Positions 44,981 to 54,191 are shown, counted from the first letter of the stretch. The stretch: 64,000 nucleotides of DNA from SURF-21 sp964462595 (GCA_964462595.1 CAYWXM010000024.1:1-64000); one strand, 5' to 3'. The notes: generated by a model from the letters alone, not told the origin. Program-made: numbers and translations.

Positions 44981-45274
44981 TTATTCCTCCTCCATCTCGA
45001 CCAGGTTCCCCTCCGTGAACAGATAGTCCTTGAGCTCGTGAGAGAGTTCGTCGTCCCTCCTGCGCAACCACTCCAGGAGCATCGCCGCGTGTTCCTTCTC
45101 CTCGTCCCTGTTGTGAGCGAGTATCTGCTTGAGTTCCTCATCCTCGCTGGCGTTGACCCTCTGGTTGTACCAGTCGATGGCCTCGAGTTCCTCGATCAGG
45201 GAGACGATGGCCCTGTGGTGGTCCCTGGCCTCCTCCGGGATCAATTCGATGGGTTCGTGGTAAGCTTCCGCCAT
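44981..45274 (-). CDS. Encapsulated-ferritin (EncFtn)-type protein
   Basis: The 97-residue protein is very close in pattern to EncFtn of Rhodospirillum rubrum: HRAIVSLIEELEAIDWYNQR then ILAHNRDEEKEHAAMLLEWL. The iron-binding residues of that protein correspond to E29, E59 and H62, with W35 and Y36 also kept, so ferroxidase activity is likely. The usual C-terminal cargo peptide is missing: the chain ends in EGNLVEMEEE, and no encapsulin shell gene is in the window. It may work as a free decamer or load by another route. Single gene. Confidence 0.9.
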   Translation of the reverse strand: MAEAYHEPIELIPEEARDHHRAIVSLIEELEAIDWYNQRVNASEDEELKQILAHNRDEEKEHAAMLLEWLRRRDDELSHELKDYLFTEGNLVEMEEE

Positions 45275-45669
45275 TTCAGATCACCTCTTTCCGTTCTTCT
45301 ATTCCCTCGCCTCTTTTTGTCGATTACATCAAGATAACATGACCTGCTGCCTCCCCGGCCAAGGATGTGCACGGTCTCGCTCCGATTTCCTGCCGTGCGT
45401 ATACTCGCTTGAAGCCAGGGTCTTTGGAAGTAAGATTCCCAGGTATCGCGCATGTCAAACATCTCGCGCATACATCCCGTGATTATGCGGGCACCACGCC
45501 CGGCGACCCGTTTCGCGGGGCTCTATCACGGGAAAGATTTACGGTAGTGAAGGACGGGGCCGGGATACCCTCCCGGGCGGTAGAGCGGTGGCGGGCTGGC
45601 ATCAGACAGGCAGCGCCTCTCCCCGGGCGAGCGCGGGAACAACCGGGGCGGCGGGAAAGCAGGCGGAGC
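45275..45669. other. Gene-free stretch before the DUF72 gene
   Basis: Frames that cross this 395-base region join the DUF72 gene but the sequence before ATG 45670 has no family resemblance and is arginine-rich, as GC-rich noncoding frames are. No clear RNA or repeat was seen. Confidence 0.4.
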
Positions 45670-46404
45670 ATGAGATCGAGCGCAAGGATCCATATCGGGA
45701 CGTCGGGATGGCATTACGACCACTGGAAGGGCCCGTTCTACCCGCGGGAAACGAGTGGCCGCGATATGTTGGCATATTATGCACAACACTTGGAAACGGT
45801 GGAGATCAACAATTCTTTCTACCGGCTCCCGGGTGAGAGGACGCTCGCGCAGTGGAGGGACACCGTGCCCGAGGGGTTCTTGTTCGCCGTCAAAGCCAGC
45901 CGATACATCACGCATATGAAAAAGCTCAGGGATTCCGAGGAGCCCATTGCGGCCTTCATGGAACGCATGCGCGTCCTGGGAGACAAGCTCGGTCCCATAC
46001 TTTTCCAGCTTCCGCCTCGCTGGAAACTCAACCTCGAGCGCCTGCGGTCATTCATCGATATGCTGCCGCAAGGATACCGCTACGCATTCGAGTTTCGCGA
46101 CCCGAGCTGGTTGGACGGCGAGGTGTACGAGGTCCTGTCGAAACGTAACGCGGCCTTCTGCATCTACGAACTCTCGGGTTGGCTCACGCCCAGGAAAGTC
46201 ACCGCGGATTTCGTCTACGTGCGCCTGCACGGTCCGGGAGATGCCTACGAAGGAGATTACGGCCAACAGACCCTCGCGGGATGGGCGGGAGCCTTTTCGA
46301 CCTGGTCGAAAAAAGGCCTTGACGTTTACTGCTATTTCGACAACGACCAGGGCGGATACGCTGCCTTGAACGCCTTGAGCCTGTGGAGCATGCTGCGGGA
46401 CTGA
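45670..46404 (+). CDS. DUF72 (YecE-like) protein
   Basis: The 244-residue protein has the DUF72 signature: IGTSGWHYDHWKGPFYP at the N-terminus, EINNSFYRLP, and FQLPPRWK and FEFRDPSWL, a TIM-barrel-like family of unknown reaction, thought to be a hydrolase. ATG 45670 fits the family start; the longer open frame to 45367 is not coding. Single gene. Confidence 0.9.
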   Translation: MRSSARIHIGTSGWHYDHWKGPFYPRETSGRDMLAYYAQHLETVEINNSFYRLPGERTLAQWRDTVPEGFLFAVKASRYITHMKKLRDSEEPIAAFMERMRVLGDKLGPILFQLPPRWKLNLERLRSFIDMLPQGYRYAFEFRDPSWLDGEVYEVLSKRNAAFCIYELSGWLTPRKVTADFVYVRLHGPGDAYEGDYGQQTLAGWAGAFSTWSKKGLDVYCYFDNDQGGYAALNALSLWSMLRD

Positions 46405-46602
46405 CCGGCACCCCTCCGCTCAGGCAAGGGCGCTGCGTTAACTGAAGAAAATGCGGATGCGCGGTTCCGGCCCGGGCGCCGACCGGCAGCGGCCGCCGGA
46501 CCGCGTAGCCTTTGTCTCCGCTTTTGGTTATTCTTTAAACGTAAGAGGGTATTAACAATCTTGTGGTCTTGTAAGGGTAAGCGGCCTTAGGAGGTAATCA
46601 AC

Positions 46603-47673
46603 TTGGAATTCGAAGAGATCCATAACCTGTTGGGAGAGGAGGCCGACAGCCTCCTGGCGTTCGATGCTCCCAGGATATCCAGGGAGGACCTGCACCTTCC
46701 GGGCCCGGACTGGATAGAGAGGATACTGCTGCCCTCCGACCGGCCGGCACCCGTGCTCAGAAACCTGTCGTCCATCTTCGAACACGGCAGGCTGGGGGGT
46801 ACAGGTTACCTGTCCATACTGCCCGTCGACCAGGGCATAGAGCACTCCGCGGGCGCGTCTTTCGCACCCAATCCCATCTACTTCGATCCGGAGAATATCA
46901 TCAGGCTGGCCATCGAGGCGGGTTGCAATGGCGTGGCCACCACTCTGGGGGTGCTGGGAAGCGTGGCCCGCAGATACGTCCACAAGATCCCCTTCATACT
47001 CAAGATCAACCACAGCGAGCTTCTGAGCTACCCCAATTATTACGACCAGACGCTCTTCGCCCGGGTGGAACAGGGTTTCGAGCTGGGCGCCGTGGCCATA
47101 GGCGCTACGGTGTATTTCGGCTCGCAGGAGAGCCGCCGCCAGATCCTCGAGATAAGCGAAGCCTTCCAGGCTGCCCACGAGCTGGGTATGGGCACCGTCC
47201 TGTGGTGCTACCTTCGCAACGAAGCCTTCAAGCATAAAGGGAAAGACTATGCCACCGCGGCGGACCTCACCGGGCAGGCCAACTATTTGGGCGCCACTAT
47301 CGAGGCCGACATCATCAAGCAGAAGCAGCCGGACAAGAACGGGGGCTACGTGGCTCTCAACGCATCCGGCGTCTCCTACGGCAAGTACGACGAAAGGATG
47401 TATGGCGAACTCTGCTCCGACCATCCCATCGATCTCACCCGCTACCAGGTGATCAACAATTACATGGGTAGGGTGGGCCTGATAAACTCGGGCGGTGGAT
47501 CGGGCAAGGACGACATGGCCGCGGCAGTGCGCACGGCGGTGATCAACAAACGGGCCGGCGGCATGGGACTGATCAGCGGCAGGAAGACCTTCCAGAAACC
47601 GATGCAGGAGGGTATAGGGCTGTTTCATGCCATCCAGGACGTCTACCTGTGCAAGGAGATCACCGTAGCCTGA
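46603..47673 (+). CDS. Class I (DhnA-type) fructose-bisphosphate aldolase
   Basis: The 356-residue protein matches the archaeal/DhnA-type class I aldolase: LSILPVDQGIEHS with the substrate-contact Asp, FILKINHSELLS, the Schiff-base Lys in IEADIIKQKQP and phosphate loop INSGGGSGKDD. It splits fructose 1,6-bisphosphate and may also act as bifunctional enzyme in gluconeogenesis. TTG 46603 is used: AGGAGG lies 8 bases upstream. It is followed after 127 bases by phosphofructokinase on the same strand, a glycolytic pair. Confidence 0.9.
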   Translation: MEFEEIHNLLGEEADSLLAFDAPRISREDLHLPGPDWIERILLPSDRPAPVLRNLSSIFEHGRLGGTGYLSILPVDQGIEHSAGASFAPNPIYFDPENIIRLAIEAGCNGVATTLGVLGSVARRYVHKIPFILKINHSELLSYPNYYDQTLFARVEQGFELGAVAIGATVYFGSQESRRQILEISEAFQAAHELGMGTVLWCYLRNEAFKHKGKDYATAADLTGQANYLGATIEADIIKQKQPDKNGGYVALNASGVSYGKYDERMYGELCSDHPIDLTRYQVINNYMGRVGLINSGGGSGKDDMAAAVRTAVINKRAGGMGLISGRKTFQKPMQEGIGLFHAIQDVYLCKEITVA

Positions 47674-47800
47674 TGCGGCGAAGCGTCCGGCACACGGTTG
47701 AAGCGAGATAAGGCGACAGGTGACGAGACCCCGTACCTTCCTTCAACGGGAAAAGCGCAGGTAGTGAAGGGCACGGCGGGATCGCACGGAAAGGAGAGCC

Positions 47801-48772
47801 TTGAAACGCATAGCGGTAGTAACCAGCGGTGGAGACGCGCCCGGCATGAACGCCGCGCTTAACGCCGTCTACCAGATGGGTAAAGACCTGGGGATCGAGG
47901 TCATCGGGGTCCTCAGGGGTTACGAAGGACTGGTGGAGGGAGGGTTTATTCCCTTCGATCCCCATCAACTGAGGGAATACATGAACCAGGGCGGGACCAT
48001 CCTCGGCAGCGCCAGGTTCGAGTCCTTCAAGGAAGAGGAAGCCCAGCTCAAAGCGGTCCATAACCTGAGAAAAGAAAACGTCGAAGGCCTGCTGGTAATC
48101 GGCGGCAACGGCTCCCAACGCGGCTCCCACGCCATCCACTCCCACGGTTTCCCGGTGATCGGTATCGCCTCGACCGTGGATAACGACCTCTACGGCTCCG
48201 ACGTATCCATAGGCGTGGATACCGCGCTCAACACCATCATCGATTCCCTGGACCGTATCGGCACTACGGCCGACGCCCACCGGCGCGCTTTCCTGGTCGA
48301 GGTGATGGGCAGGGACTACGGTTACCTGGCTCTCATGTCGGGCATCGCCAGCGGTGCCGAGGTCATCGTGACCCCGGAGTTCGAGATGAAGCCCGAGGAG
48401 GTGGCGAGGGAACTGCATATGGCCCACGAGCAGGGCAAGAGGTATGCCATCGCCGTGGTCACCGACGGGGCCAGGAACAGCGTGGAGAAGATCGCCGAGT
48501 ACATAAAAGAGCATCCCGAGGAATTCGCCTTCGAGCTCAGGGTGACCATCCTCGGCCACGTGCAGCGGGGCGGCTCACCGACGGTATTCGACCGCTACCT
48601 CGCCACGCGCCTGGGGTCCTCGGCGGTCCGGGCCCTGCAGGACGGGAGGCAGGGGGTGCTCACAGCGTGGAAATGCTACGAGGTCGAATACGTACCGCTG
48701 CAGGAGGTCATCTCCAGGCGCAAGCAGTTGAGCATGTCCCTCTGGCGCCTGGCCATGATGCTGTCAAAATAA
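47801..48772 (+). CDS. 6-phosphofructokinase, variant catalytic loop
   Basis: The 323-residue protein has the PFK fold: TSGGDAPGMNAAL at the N-terminus, substrate loop STVDNDLYGSDVSIGVDTA and HVQRGGSPTVFDR near the C-terminus. At residue 103 the usual Asp of GGDGS is Asn (IGGNGSQRG), while residue 104 is Gly as in ATP-dependent enzymes; the Ser after this in AST replaces the Gly of the ATP type. So the donor (ATP or PPi) cannot be assigned. It follows the aldolase gene and would form a glycolytic pair with it. Confidence 0.87.
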   Translation: MKRIAVVTSGGDAPGMNAALNAVYQMGKDLGIEVIGVLRGYEGLVEGGFIPFDPHQLREYMNQGGTILGSARFESFKEEEAQLKAVHNLRKENVEGLLVIGGNGSQRGSHAIHSHGFPVIGIASTVDNDLYGSDVSIGVDTALNTIIDSLDRIGTTADAHRRAFLVEVMGRDYGYLALMSGIASGAEVIVTPEFEMKPEEVARELHMAHEQGKRYAIAVVTDGARNSVEKIAEYIKEHPEEFAFELRVTILGHVQRGGSPTVFDRYLATRLGSSAVRALQDGRQGVLTAWKCYEVEYVPLQEVISRRKQLSMSLWRLAMMLSK

Positions 48773-48805
48773 GGGAGCGAACACCGGCGGCGTGAAGTCT
48801 CGAGC

Positions 48806-49174
48806 TCATGCGCTGTCGAGCTTGCGCGAGGAGACGATGTCCACCCCGGTGCCCAGGATATCGCGGTAGATAACCTGGCCGTCCGACACCGGGGCCTCCA
48901 CCACGACATCGGCCAGTGACCTGACCGCCTCCTTGACCATGGACTTGGGGATAGACGAGGCGCTCACCACCGGTAGCAGCGGCAGCACGCCGCCCGCCAC
49001 CTTCACCGTGGTGCTTACCATGCGGCGCGGGTCGCGGAATTCCTCCTCGGCGTATTTCTCTCCTACCTTGCAGCTGGCGCCGCTTATCTCCAGGATCTCG
49101 CCGTCCTCCTCGGTGAGCTCGATGCTGCAGCTCAAGGGACATTTAATGCAGGTGAACTCGTGTTTTTTTCTCAT
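48806..49174 (-). CDS. DUF1667 protein of the GlpA-type cluster
   Basis: The 122-residue protein begins with a Cys-rich motif (FTCIKCPLSCSIELTEED) and a third Cys in ISGASCKVG, the pattern of DUF1667 proteins, which sit at the end of GlpA-like gene groups. It probably binds an iron-sulfur cluster or zinc. It lies 9 bases after the NAD/FAD oxidoreductase gene in the same operon and may link it to the electron acceptor. Confidence 0.85.
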   Translation of the reverse strand: MRKKHEFTCIKCPLSCSIELTEEDGEILEISGASCKVGEKYAEEEFRDPRRMVSTTVKVAGGVLPLLPVVSASSIPKSMVKEAVRSLADVVVEAPVSDGQVIYRDILGTGVDIVSSRKLDSA

Positions 49175-49183
49175 CTCCGCCCG

Positions 49184-50452
49184 TCACTCTTCCTCATCGG
49201 TGGTAACCACCTCTATGGTGATATCGCGCATGCCGCCCGGTGCCTTGCCCGCGTCAACCTCCGCGTGCACCATCTCGGGCGGGCGTACCATCCTCACCTT
49301 GTGCGAATAGACCTCCTCGCCCCCGGTAAGCACCTTGGCCCTTACGGCCTTTTCCGGATGCTCCACGCGGAAAAAGAAATTCACGCCGCGGTCCAACCTG
49401 CCCACCAGCTGAGGCACCACGAATTTCACGTTTCTCCCCGGGCTGACCCGCATCACCGCCTCCCGTTTGCGTCCCTCGAGCACGTATTCGGCCGCGCCCC
49501 TGCCCGCCGCTTCGGCGCTGCGGGTGACCCAGTCCACGAGGTCGAACACGCTGACCACGTTGCCGCAGGCGAAGATGCCGTCCACCGAGGTATGCATGGT
49601 CTCGTCCACCACCGGGCCGTTCGTGGCCGGGTCCAGCTCCACGCCGGCCTGTTTGGAGAGTTCGTTCTCCGGGATGAGGCCTACGGAGAGAACCAGCGAA
49701 TCGCAGGTTACCAGGCGCTCGGTCTCCTTTAACGGCTTGAGGTCTCCGTCCACCCCAGCCACCGTCACCGCCTCGACCCTCTTCCTGCCGTGTATGAAGG
49801 TGACGGTGTGCGACAGGTGCAGTGGTATCTCGTAGTCGTGCAGGCACTGCACCACGTTGCGCGTAAGCCCGCCGGGGTGGTCCATGAGCTCGTAAACCCC
49901 CTCCACCTCCGCTCCCTCCAGTGTGAAGCGGCGGGCCATGATCAGCCCTATGTCTCCCGAGCCGAGGATCACCACCCGCCTGCCGGGCATGACCCCGTCG
50001 ATGTTTATCTCCCTCTGGGCCGCTCCCGCGCAGATCACCCCCGCGGGGCGGTAGCCGGGTATCATCACCTGGTGGCGCGTCCTCTCGCGGCAGCCCATGG
50101 CCAGTATTATGCTGGCGGGCTCGATCTCGAACACCCCTTCTACGGAATTGACCGCGGTTATGCATCGGTCGGGCGTCATCTCCAGGACCATGGTGTCGAG
50201 CATTATCTCGATGCCCGCTTTCTCCACGCGGTCGATGTAGCGCTGCGCGTACTGGGGGCCGGTGAGCACCTCGCCGAAGACCATGGAGCCGAAGCCGTCG
50301 TGTATGCACTGGGGGAGGATGCCGCCCAGCTCGACGTCTCTCTCTATGAGCAGGACGTCGCGCAGCCCCGCATCTCGCGCCGCCAGGGCCGCGCCTAGTC
50401 CGGCCGGCCCCGCGCCTATCACCACGCATTGCGGCCTCCTGGGCACGCTCAT
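49184..50452 (-). CDS. NAD(P)/FAD oxidoreductase of GlpA-type cluster
   Basis: The 422-residue protein has two nucleotide sites: FAD at CVVIGAGPAGLGAALAA near the N-terminus and NAD(P) at VVILGSGDIGLIMARR near residue 158, and the GIFACGNVV FAD segment near 290. It resembles the second subunit of GlpA/HcnB-type complexes that reoxidise the G3P-dehydrogenase flavin. Its start overlaps the upstream gene by 4 bases (ATGA) and DUF1667 follows at 9 bases, so the three are one operon. Confidence 0.87.
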   Translation of the reverse strand: MSVPRRPQCVVIGAGPAGLGAALAARDAGLRDVLLIERDVELGGILPQCIHDGFGSMVFGEVLTGPQYAQRYIDRVEKAGIEIMLDTMVLEMTPDRCITAVNSVEGVFEIEPASIILAMGCRERTRHQVMIPGYRPAGVICAGAAQREINIDGVMPGRRVVILGSGDIGLIMARRFTLEGAEVEGVYELMDHPGGLTRNVVQCLHDYEIPLHLSHTVTFIHGRKRVEAVTVAGVDGDLKPLKETERLVTCDSLVLSVGLIPENELSKQAGVELDPATNGPVVDETMHTSVDGIFACGNVVSVFDLVDWVTRSAEAAGRGAAEYVLEGRKREAVMRVSPGRNVKFVVPQLVGRLDRGVNFFFRVEHPEKAVRAKVLTGGEEVYSHKVRMVRPPEMVHAEVDAGKAPGGMRDITIEVVTTDEEE

Positions 50453-52008
50453 ACCGCCTCACCCCCCAGGAAGTCCTTGGCCTCGCCCAGGAATACGGGG
50501 GAGCCTTCGCCGCTCTTGGTCACCGCGGTGATGGGGATGCCCAGTTCATCGGCCAGGATGGCCGCCACGCGGTTGCCGCAGAAGCCGCCCTGGCAGCGGC
50601 CCATGCCGGTGCGGGTGCGGCGCTTGACGGCGTCCATAGTGGTGGCGGGGATGATGGAGTGGATGGCGCTAACCACCTCCATCTCGGTGACCGTCTCGCA
50701 GCGGCAGATGATGTGTCCCCAGCGGGGATCCTCCGCGATGAGCCGGTTGCGCTCCGCGCCGGAGAGCTCGGAAAACTTGGGGGGTACCGGGCGTAGGGGA
50801 TCGAAATCCTTCCTGGGTTCGCGCGGCAGGCCCAGGTCGCGCAGCATCTCCATCACCATCTCGGCTATGGCGGGCGCCGAGGCCAGACCCGGCGACTGGA
50901 TGCCGGCAACGTTGATGAAACCCCTCACCGCCTCGGAGGGACCGATGATGAAGTCCTCCTCCAGGGTCGGAGCGCGGATGCCACTGAAGGCGGAGATGAG
51001 GGCGTCCCTGGGAAAATCGGGGAGCAGGTAGTAGAACCTCTGGAAGATCTCCTCTATCTCCTCGGCGGAGATGGAGGTATCGTACTTGTCGTCTGTCTCG
51101 ATGGCGGTGGGGCCCAGTTGCAGGTTGCCCTCGTCGGTAGGCATGGCCCCGCCTCCCTTGCTCTGCGTGGTCTTCTGCCCCGGCAACCTGAACTCGGCCA
51201 CGCTCGAGCGCACGTATTCCTCGGTCACCTGGCGGTCGAAGAGCAGGGTGGCTCCCTTGCGGGGATGGATAACGAAACCGCCCGCCCCGGCCATGTCGGC
51301 CACCTCGTCGGCGAAGACCCCCGCCGCGTTCACCACCATTGAGGTCGCGATCTCTCCCCGGTCCGTGATCACCGCCTTGACCTCGCCGCCCTCCACCCGA
51401 AATCCCGTGACCTCGGTGTCCGTGCAGACCCGGGCTCCGTTGATGACGGCGTGTTCGGCCAGGGCTATGGTCAACCTGTAGGGGCTAATCAGCCCGTAGG
51501 TGGAGTCGAAGACCCCGGCCACCGCCTCGCGGGTGATATGGGGCTCCATGTTGAAGACCTCTTCCCGGGTCAGCGGGCGCAGGCCGGGTATACCGGCCTT
51601 CTCGCCGAAGGCGATGATGGCCTCGGGTATCTTCCTTACGAGGATCTCCTCCCTCTCGGCCTCGCTCATATTGCCCGTCTCGTCGGGCGGCATGGTGCGC
51701 TGGGTGATCACGATGATCAGCCCGTGGCGCTTGAGTTCGACCCCCAGGCCGCGCACGAACTCGTCGTAGAGCTGGTTGCCCCTCACGTTGAGCTTCTGTT
51801 TCAGTGTCCCTGCGTCCTCGCCTATGCCCGAATGCACCTCGGCGTTGTTGGCCTTGCTCGCGCCGCAGGATACGTCGCTCTCCTTCTCCAGGATCACTAT
51901 GTCCGAGGTGTAGCGTGCCGCTTCCCTGGCGATGGAACACCCGATGACCCCGGCTCCCACTATCACCAATCCCGCGCGCGAGGGCAGGGAAGGCCGTTCG
52001 ATTCCCAT
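50449..52008 (-). CDS. GlpA-type glycerol-3-phosphate dehydrogenase with BFD-like domain
   Basis: The protein of about 519 residues has an N-terminal FAD site (VIVGAGVIGCSIAREAARY), the DAO-family core, and a C-terminal iron-sulfur domain of BFD type: HIICRCETVTEMEV and GMGRCQGGFCGNRV hold four cysteines. This is the layout of anaerobic GlpA. It would oxidise glycerol 3-phosphate to dihydroxyacetone phosphate. The start is placed at ATG 52008 after GAGAGG; ATG 52035 is the alternative but has no ribosome site. It heads the three-gene operon; upstream DNA carries two short inverted repeats. Confidence 0.87.
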   Translation of the reverse strand: MGIERPSLPSRAGLVIVGAGVIGCSIAREAARYTSDIVILEKESDVSCGASKANNAEVHSGIGEDAGTLKQKLNVRGNQLYDEFVRGLGVELKRHGLIIVITQRTMPPDETGNMSEAEREEILVRKIPEAIIAFGEKAGIPGLRPLTREEVFNMEPHITREAVAGVFDSTYGLISPYRLTIALAEHAVINGARVCTDTEVTGFRVEGGEVKAVITDRGEIATSMVVNAAGVFADEVADMAGAGGFVIHPRKGATLLFDRQVTEEYVRSSVAEFRLPGQKTTQSKGGGAMPTDEGNLQLGPTAIETDDKYDTSISAEEIEEIFQRFYYLLPDFPRDALISAFSGIRAPTLEEDFIIGPSEAVRGFINVAGIQSPGLASAPAIAEMVMEMLRDLGLPREPRKDFDPLRPVPPKFSELSGAERNRLIAEDPRWGHIICRCETVTEMEVVSAIHSIIPATTMDAVKRRTRTGMGRCQGGFCGNRVAAILADELGIPITAVTKSGEGSPVFLGEAKDFLGGEAV

Positions 52009-52032
52009 ATCCGGAGCCTCTCTCTTTTTAAC

Positions 52033-52088
52033 CATCCATATACGGATGTATTGATGCCAGGCCTGTACGGAAGCTGCCAGCAGCTTCC
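52033..52088. promoter_or_regulatory. Inverted repeats in the glpA/msrB divergent region
   Basis: CATCC (52033-52037) and GGATG (52044-52048) flank ATATAC, and GGAAGCTG (52069-52076) pairs with CAGCTTCC (52081-52088) over CCAG. Both lie upstream of the minus-strand GlpA-like gene and could be operators or a leader hairpin. Nothing in the sequence names a regulator. Confidence 0.4.
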
Positions 52089-52229
52089 TTAACTACTCTA
52101 CGTTATTTTGCGCTTTTGTCCAGCTACATGCGCCTTCGCGCCGCCTGCGCCCCTCTTCGGGGCCCCTATATCGGATTGCGGCGCCCGACCGATTGACGCG
52201 CGGCATACCAGCATGTCACCGTTTTGCAC

Positions 52230-52244
52230 TATATTATTACTATG
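52230..52244 (+). promoter_or_regulatory. -10 box for leaderless msrB
   Basis: TATATT/TATTAT (52230-52237) ends about 4 bases before the ATG at 52242, and no ribosome site precedes the ATG. TTGCAC-like sequence lies close above it. This spacing predicts an mRNA that begins at or near the start codon. Confidence 0.45.
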
Positions 52245-52613
52245 GAAGATAGTAGCCTCACGCGGGAGGAAGAGAGGGTGATCATCCACAAGGGAACCGA
52301 GCTTCCCTTCAAGGGAAAGTACACCGACCTTTTCGAGCCCGGCACATATGTATGCAAGCGTTGCGGGGCCGCGCTCTACCGCTCCGAGGACAAGTTCCAT
52401 TCCGGCTGCGGCTGGCCAAGCTTCGACGACGAGATAGCGGGAGCGGTGAAGAAGCAGCCGGACGCGGACGGCAGGCGGACGGAGATCGTCTGCGCGGCCT
52501 GTGGCGGGCACCTGGGGCACGTCTTCGAGGGAGAGAGTTTTACCCCCAAGAACACCCGCCACTGCGTGAATTCCATCTCCATGAGGTTTATCCCGCATGA
52601 TAATGCAGAATAG
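52242..52613 (+). CDS. msrB: Methionine-R-sulfoxide reductase MsrB
   Basis: The 123-residue enzyme reduces the R form of methionine sulfoxide. Zinc cysteines lie in CKRCG and CAACGG, the substrate motif is SGCGWPSF, and the catalytic Cys is in RHCVNSIS. The length is normal. ATG 52242 is taken as the start instead of TTG 52224, since it begins the conserved part; there is no ribosome site, and a -10 box suggests leaderless translation. It overlaps msrA by 17 bases. Confidence 0.93.
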   Translation: MEDSSLTREEERVIIHKGTELPFKGKYTDLFEPGTYVCKRCGAALYRSEDKFHSGCGWPSFDDEIAGAVKKQPDADGRRTEIVCAACGGHLGHVFEGESFTPKNTRHCVNSISMRFIPHDNAE

Positions 52614-53124
52614 CCACGAGACTATCGTCCTGGGTGGGGGATGCTTCTGGTGCACAGAGGCACTGCTCATCACCATAGTGGGAGTCTTGCGGGCTACGCC
52701 CGGCTACGCGGGAGGCAGGCTCGAGGACCCCACTTACAGCGAGGTCTGCCACGGGGAAACCGGGCACGCCGAGGTGGTCGAGGTGGAATACGACCCCGAG
52801 GTCGTCTCCCTGGAGGAGATACTCGCCGTGTTCTTCGCCACCCACGACCCCACCTCCCTCAACCGGCAGGGCGGCGACGTCGGCAAACAGTACAGGTCGA
52901 TAATCCTCTACGACTCCTACGCTCAGAAACTGAAGGTGGAGAATTTCATGTCCGAACTCGCACGTGAATACGATAAGCCCATCGTCACCGAGGTCAAGGA
53001 GCTGGAGAGATTTTACCCCGCCGAGGAATACCACAAGAGATACTACGCGAAAAACCCGGATCAACCCTACTGCCGCACCGTCATCTCACCCAAGCTCGCC
53101 AAGCTGAGGAAGAAGACGGACTGA
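52597..53124 (+). CDS. msrA: Methionine-S-sulfoxide reductase MsrA
   Basis: The 175-residue enzyme reduces the S form of methionine sulfoxide; the catalytic Cys is in GGGCFWCTEA, and GYAGG and GHAEVVEVEYD are typical. The C-terminal LAKLRKKTD matches the stump at 17194-17307. It starts inside msrB (17-base overlap) at ATG 52597 or 52603, so the pair is coupled and repairs both methionine sulfoxide isomers. Confidence 0.95.
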   Translation: MIMQNSHETIVLGGGCFWCTEALLITIVGVLRATPGYAGGRLEDPTYSEVCHGETGHAEVVEVEYDPEVVSLEEILAVFFATHDPTSLNRQGGDVGKQYRSIILYDSYAQKLKVENFMSELAREYDKPIVTEVKELERFYPAEEYHKRYYAKNPDQPYCRTVISPKLAKLRKKTD

Positions 53125-53336
53125 TCCCGTTCGCCCGCACGGGCAGACGGTCCGGCTTCGACTTACGAAGGGGCATTGCACCCTCTAGCCCCGTCCTCCC
53201 ATCTCCGCACGCCTTAACACCCATCGCCCGCCCAATCCAGAGACCCGGCCATAATTGCGGCGTAGGTGGGGTGCTCATATAACTGTACAGCCCTTCGATC
53301 AGTCATCTCCGACCTCCTCGTCCGGCCGTATCTTTC

Positions 53337-54191
53337 CTACCTCTTGCCCCTGGCCGCGCCGTAGATGGTGGTGCCCGCCACGGCGAACAGGAGGCCCAGG
53401 CTGAATACGATGGGCCACACCGGCACGGATTCCTCCTCCTCCTCCTCCAGTTCGAAGAGGGCGTCGGCATCCTCTGCAAGGAAAAACCCCCTGACCTCCT
53501 CCCACTGCTCGCGGTAGAGCCGCTCCTCCTCCGCCCCGGCCTCGAACAGCATCACCTCGCTCCTCAGCGTGAAAAAGCCCTCTGGAAACACTTCCTCCAG
53601 TACCCGGGTCTCGAATTCGCTGCCGTCCTCGTCCTCCTCTTCCCCGACTGCATCCTCGCACTCCTCGATGTCGGCGAAGGTGAAGCCGTAATTCGCGAGG
53701 GTGAGGTCTTCGACGCCGGTGCCGGGGGGCACGTCGACGGCATATGCGCCCCTGGAGACGCAGGCGGTCATGTACTCCATGATACCCTCCATCTCCGGGG
53801 AGGGGTTGGTCCAAGACACCGCCAGGTTTGCGCGTTCCGGGATGTCTTCGGACCAGAGCCGGGAGATGCCCAGCTGTACGGCCCGGAACGCTATCACTTC
53901 GTCCAGGTCCAGCTCACCGTCGGGATATTTCTCACCGTCTATGAGCATCTCCATGGGCACATTACCCTTGAAGTAACCACGCACGTCGTTATCCTCGATA
54001 GCGAACTTCAGCAGCTCGCCCTGCTCGTCGAAGAGCCAGATAGGCTCCAGGTCCTCCGCCTCCTCCGCCTCGCCTGCGCCCGGCGGCACGTCGGCCGGCG
54101 CCGCCGGCGCCCGGGACAGCAGCAGGGCGAAAAGGGCCGCGCAGGTCAGGGCCGCGCTCAAAGCCTTTCTCTTCCGACTCGTTCCTTTCAT
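53337..54191 (-). CDS. Secreted or membrane-anchored protein of unknown function
   Basis: The 284-residue protein has an N-terminal signal peptide (RKRKALSAALTCAALFALLL), a large acidic exported region and a C-terminal transmembrane helix (VPVWPIVFSLGLLFAVAGTT) ending in basic residues. Two blocks are rich in Glu (around 195 and 250). No known domain was recognised. ATG 54191 has GGAGG upstream. It lies 46 bases after the FeoB membrane gene and is probably the last gene of the iron operon, so an iron-linked role at the cell surface is an inference. Confidence 0.7.
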   Translation of the reverse strand: MKGTSRKRKALSAALTCAALFALLLSRAPAAPADVPPGAGEAEEAEDLEPIWLFDEQGELLKFAIEDNDVRGYFKGNVPMEMLIDGEKYPDGELDLDEVIAFRAVQLGISRLWSEDIPERANLAVSWTNPSPEMEGIMEYMTACVSRGAYAVDVPPGTGVEDLTLANYGFTFADIEECEDAVGEEEDEDGSEFETRVLEEVFPEGFFTLRSEVMLFEAGAEEERLYREQWEEVRGFFLAEDADALFELEEEEEESVPVWPIVFSLGLLFAVAGTTIYGAARGKR

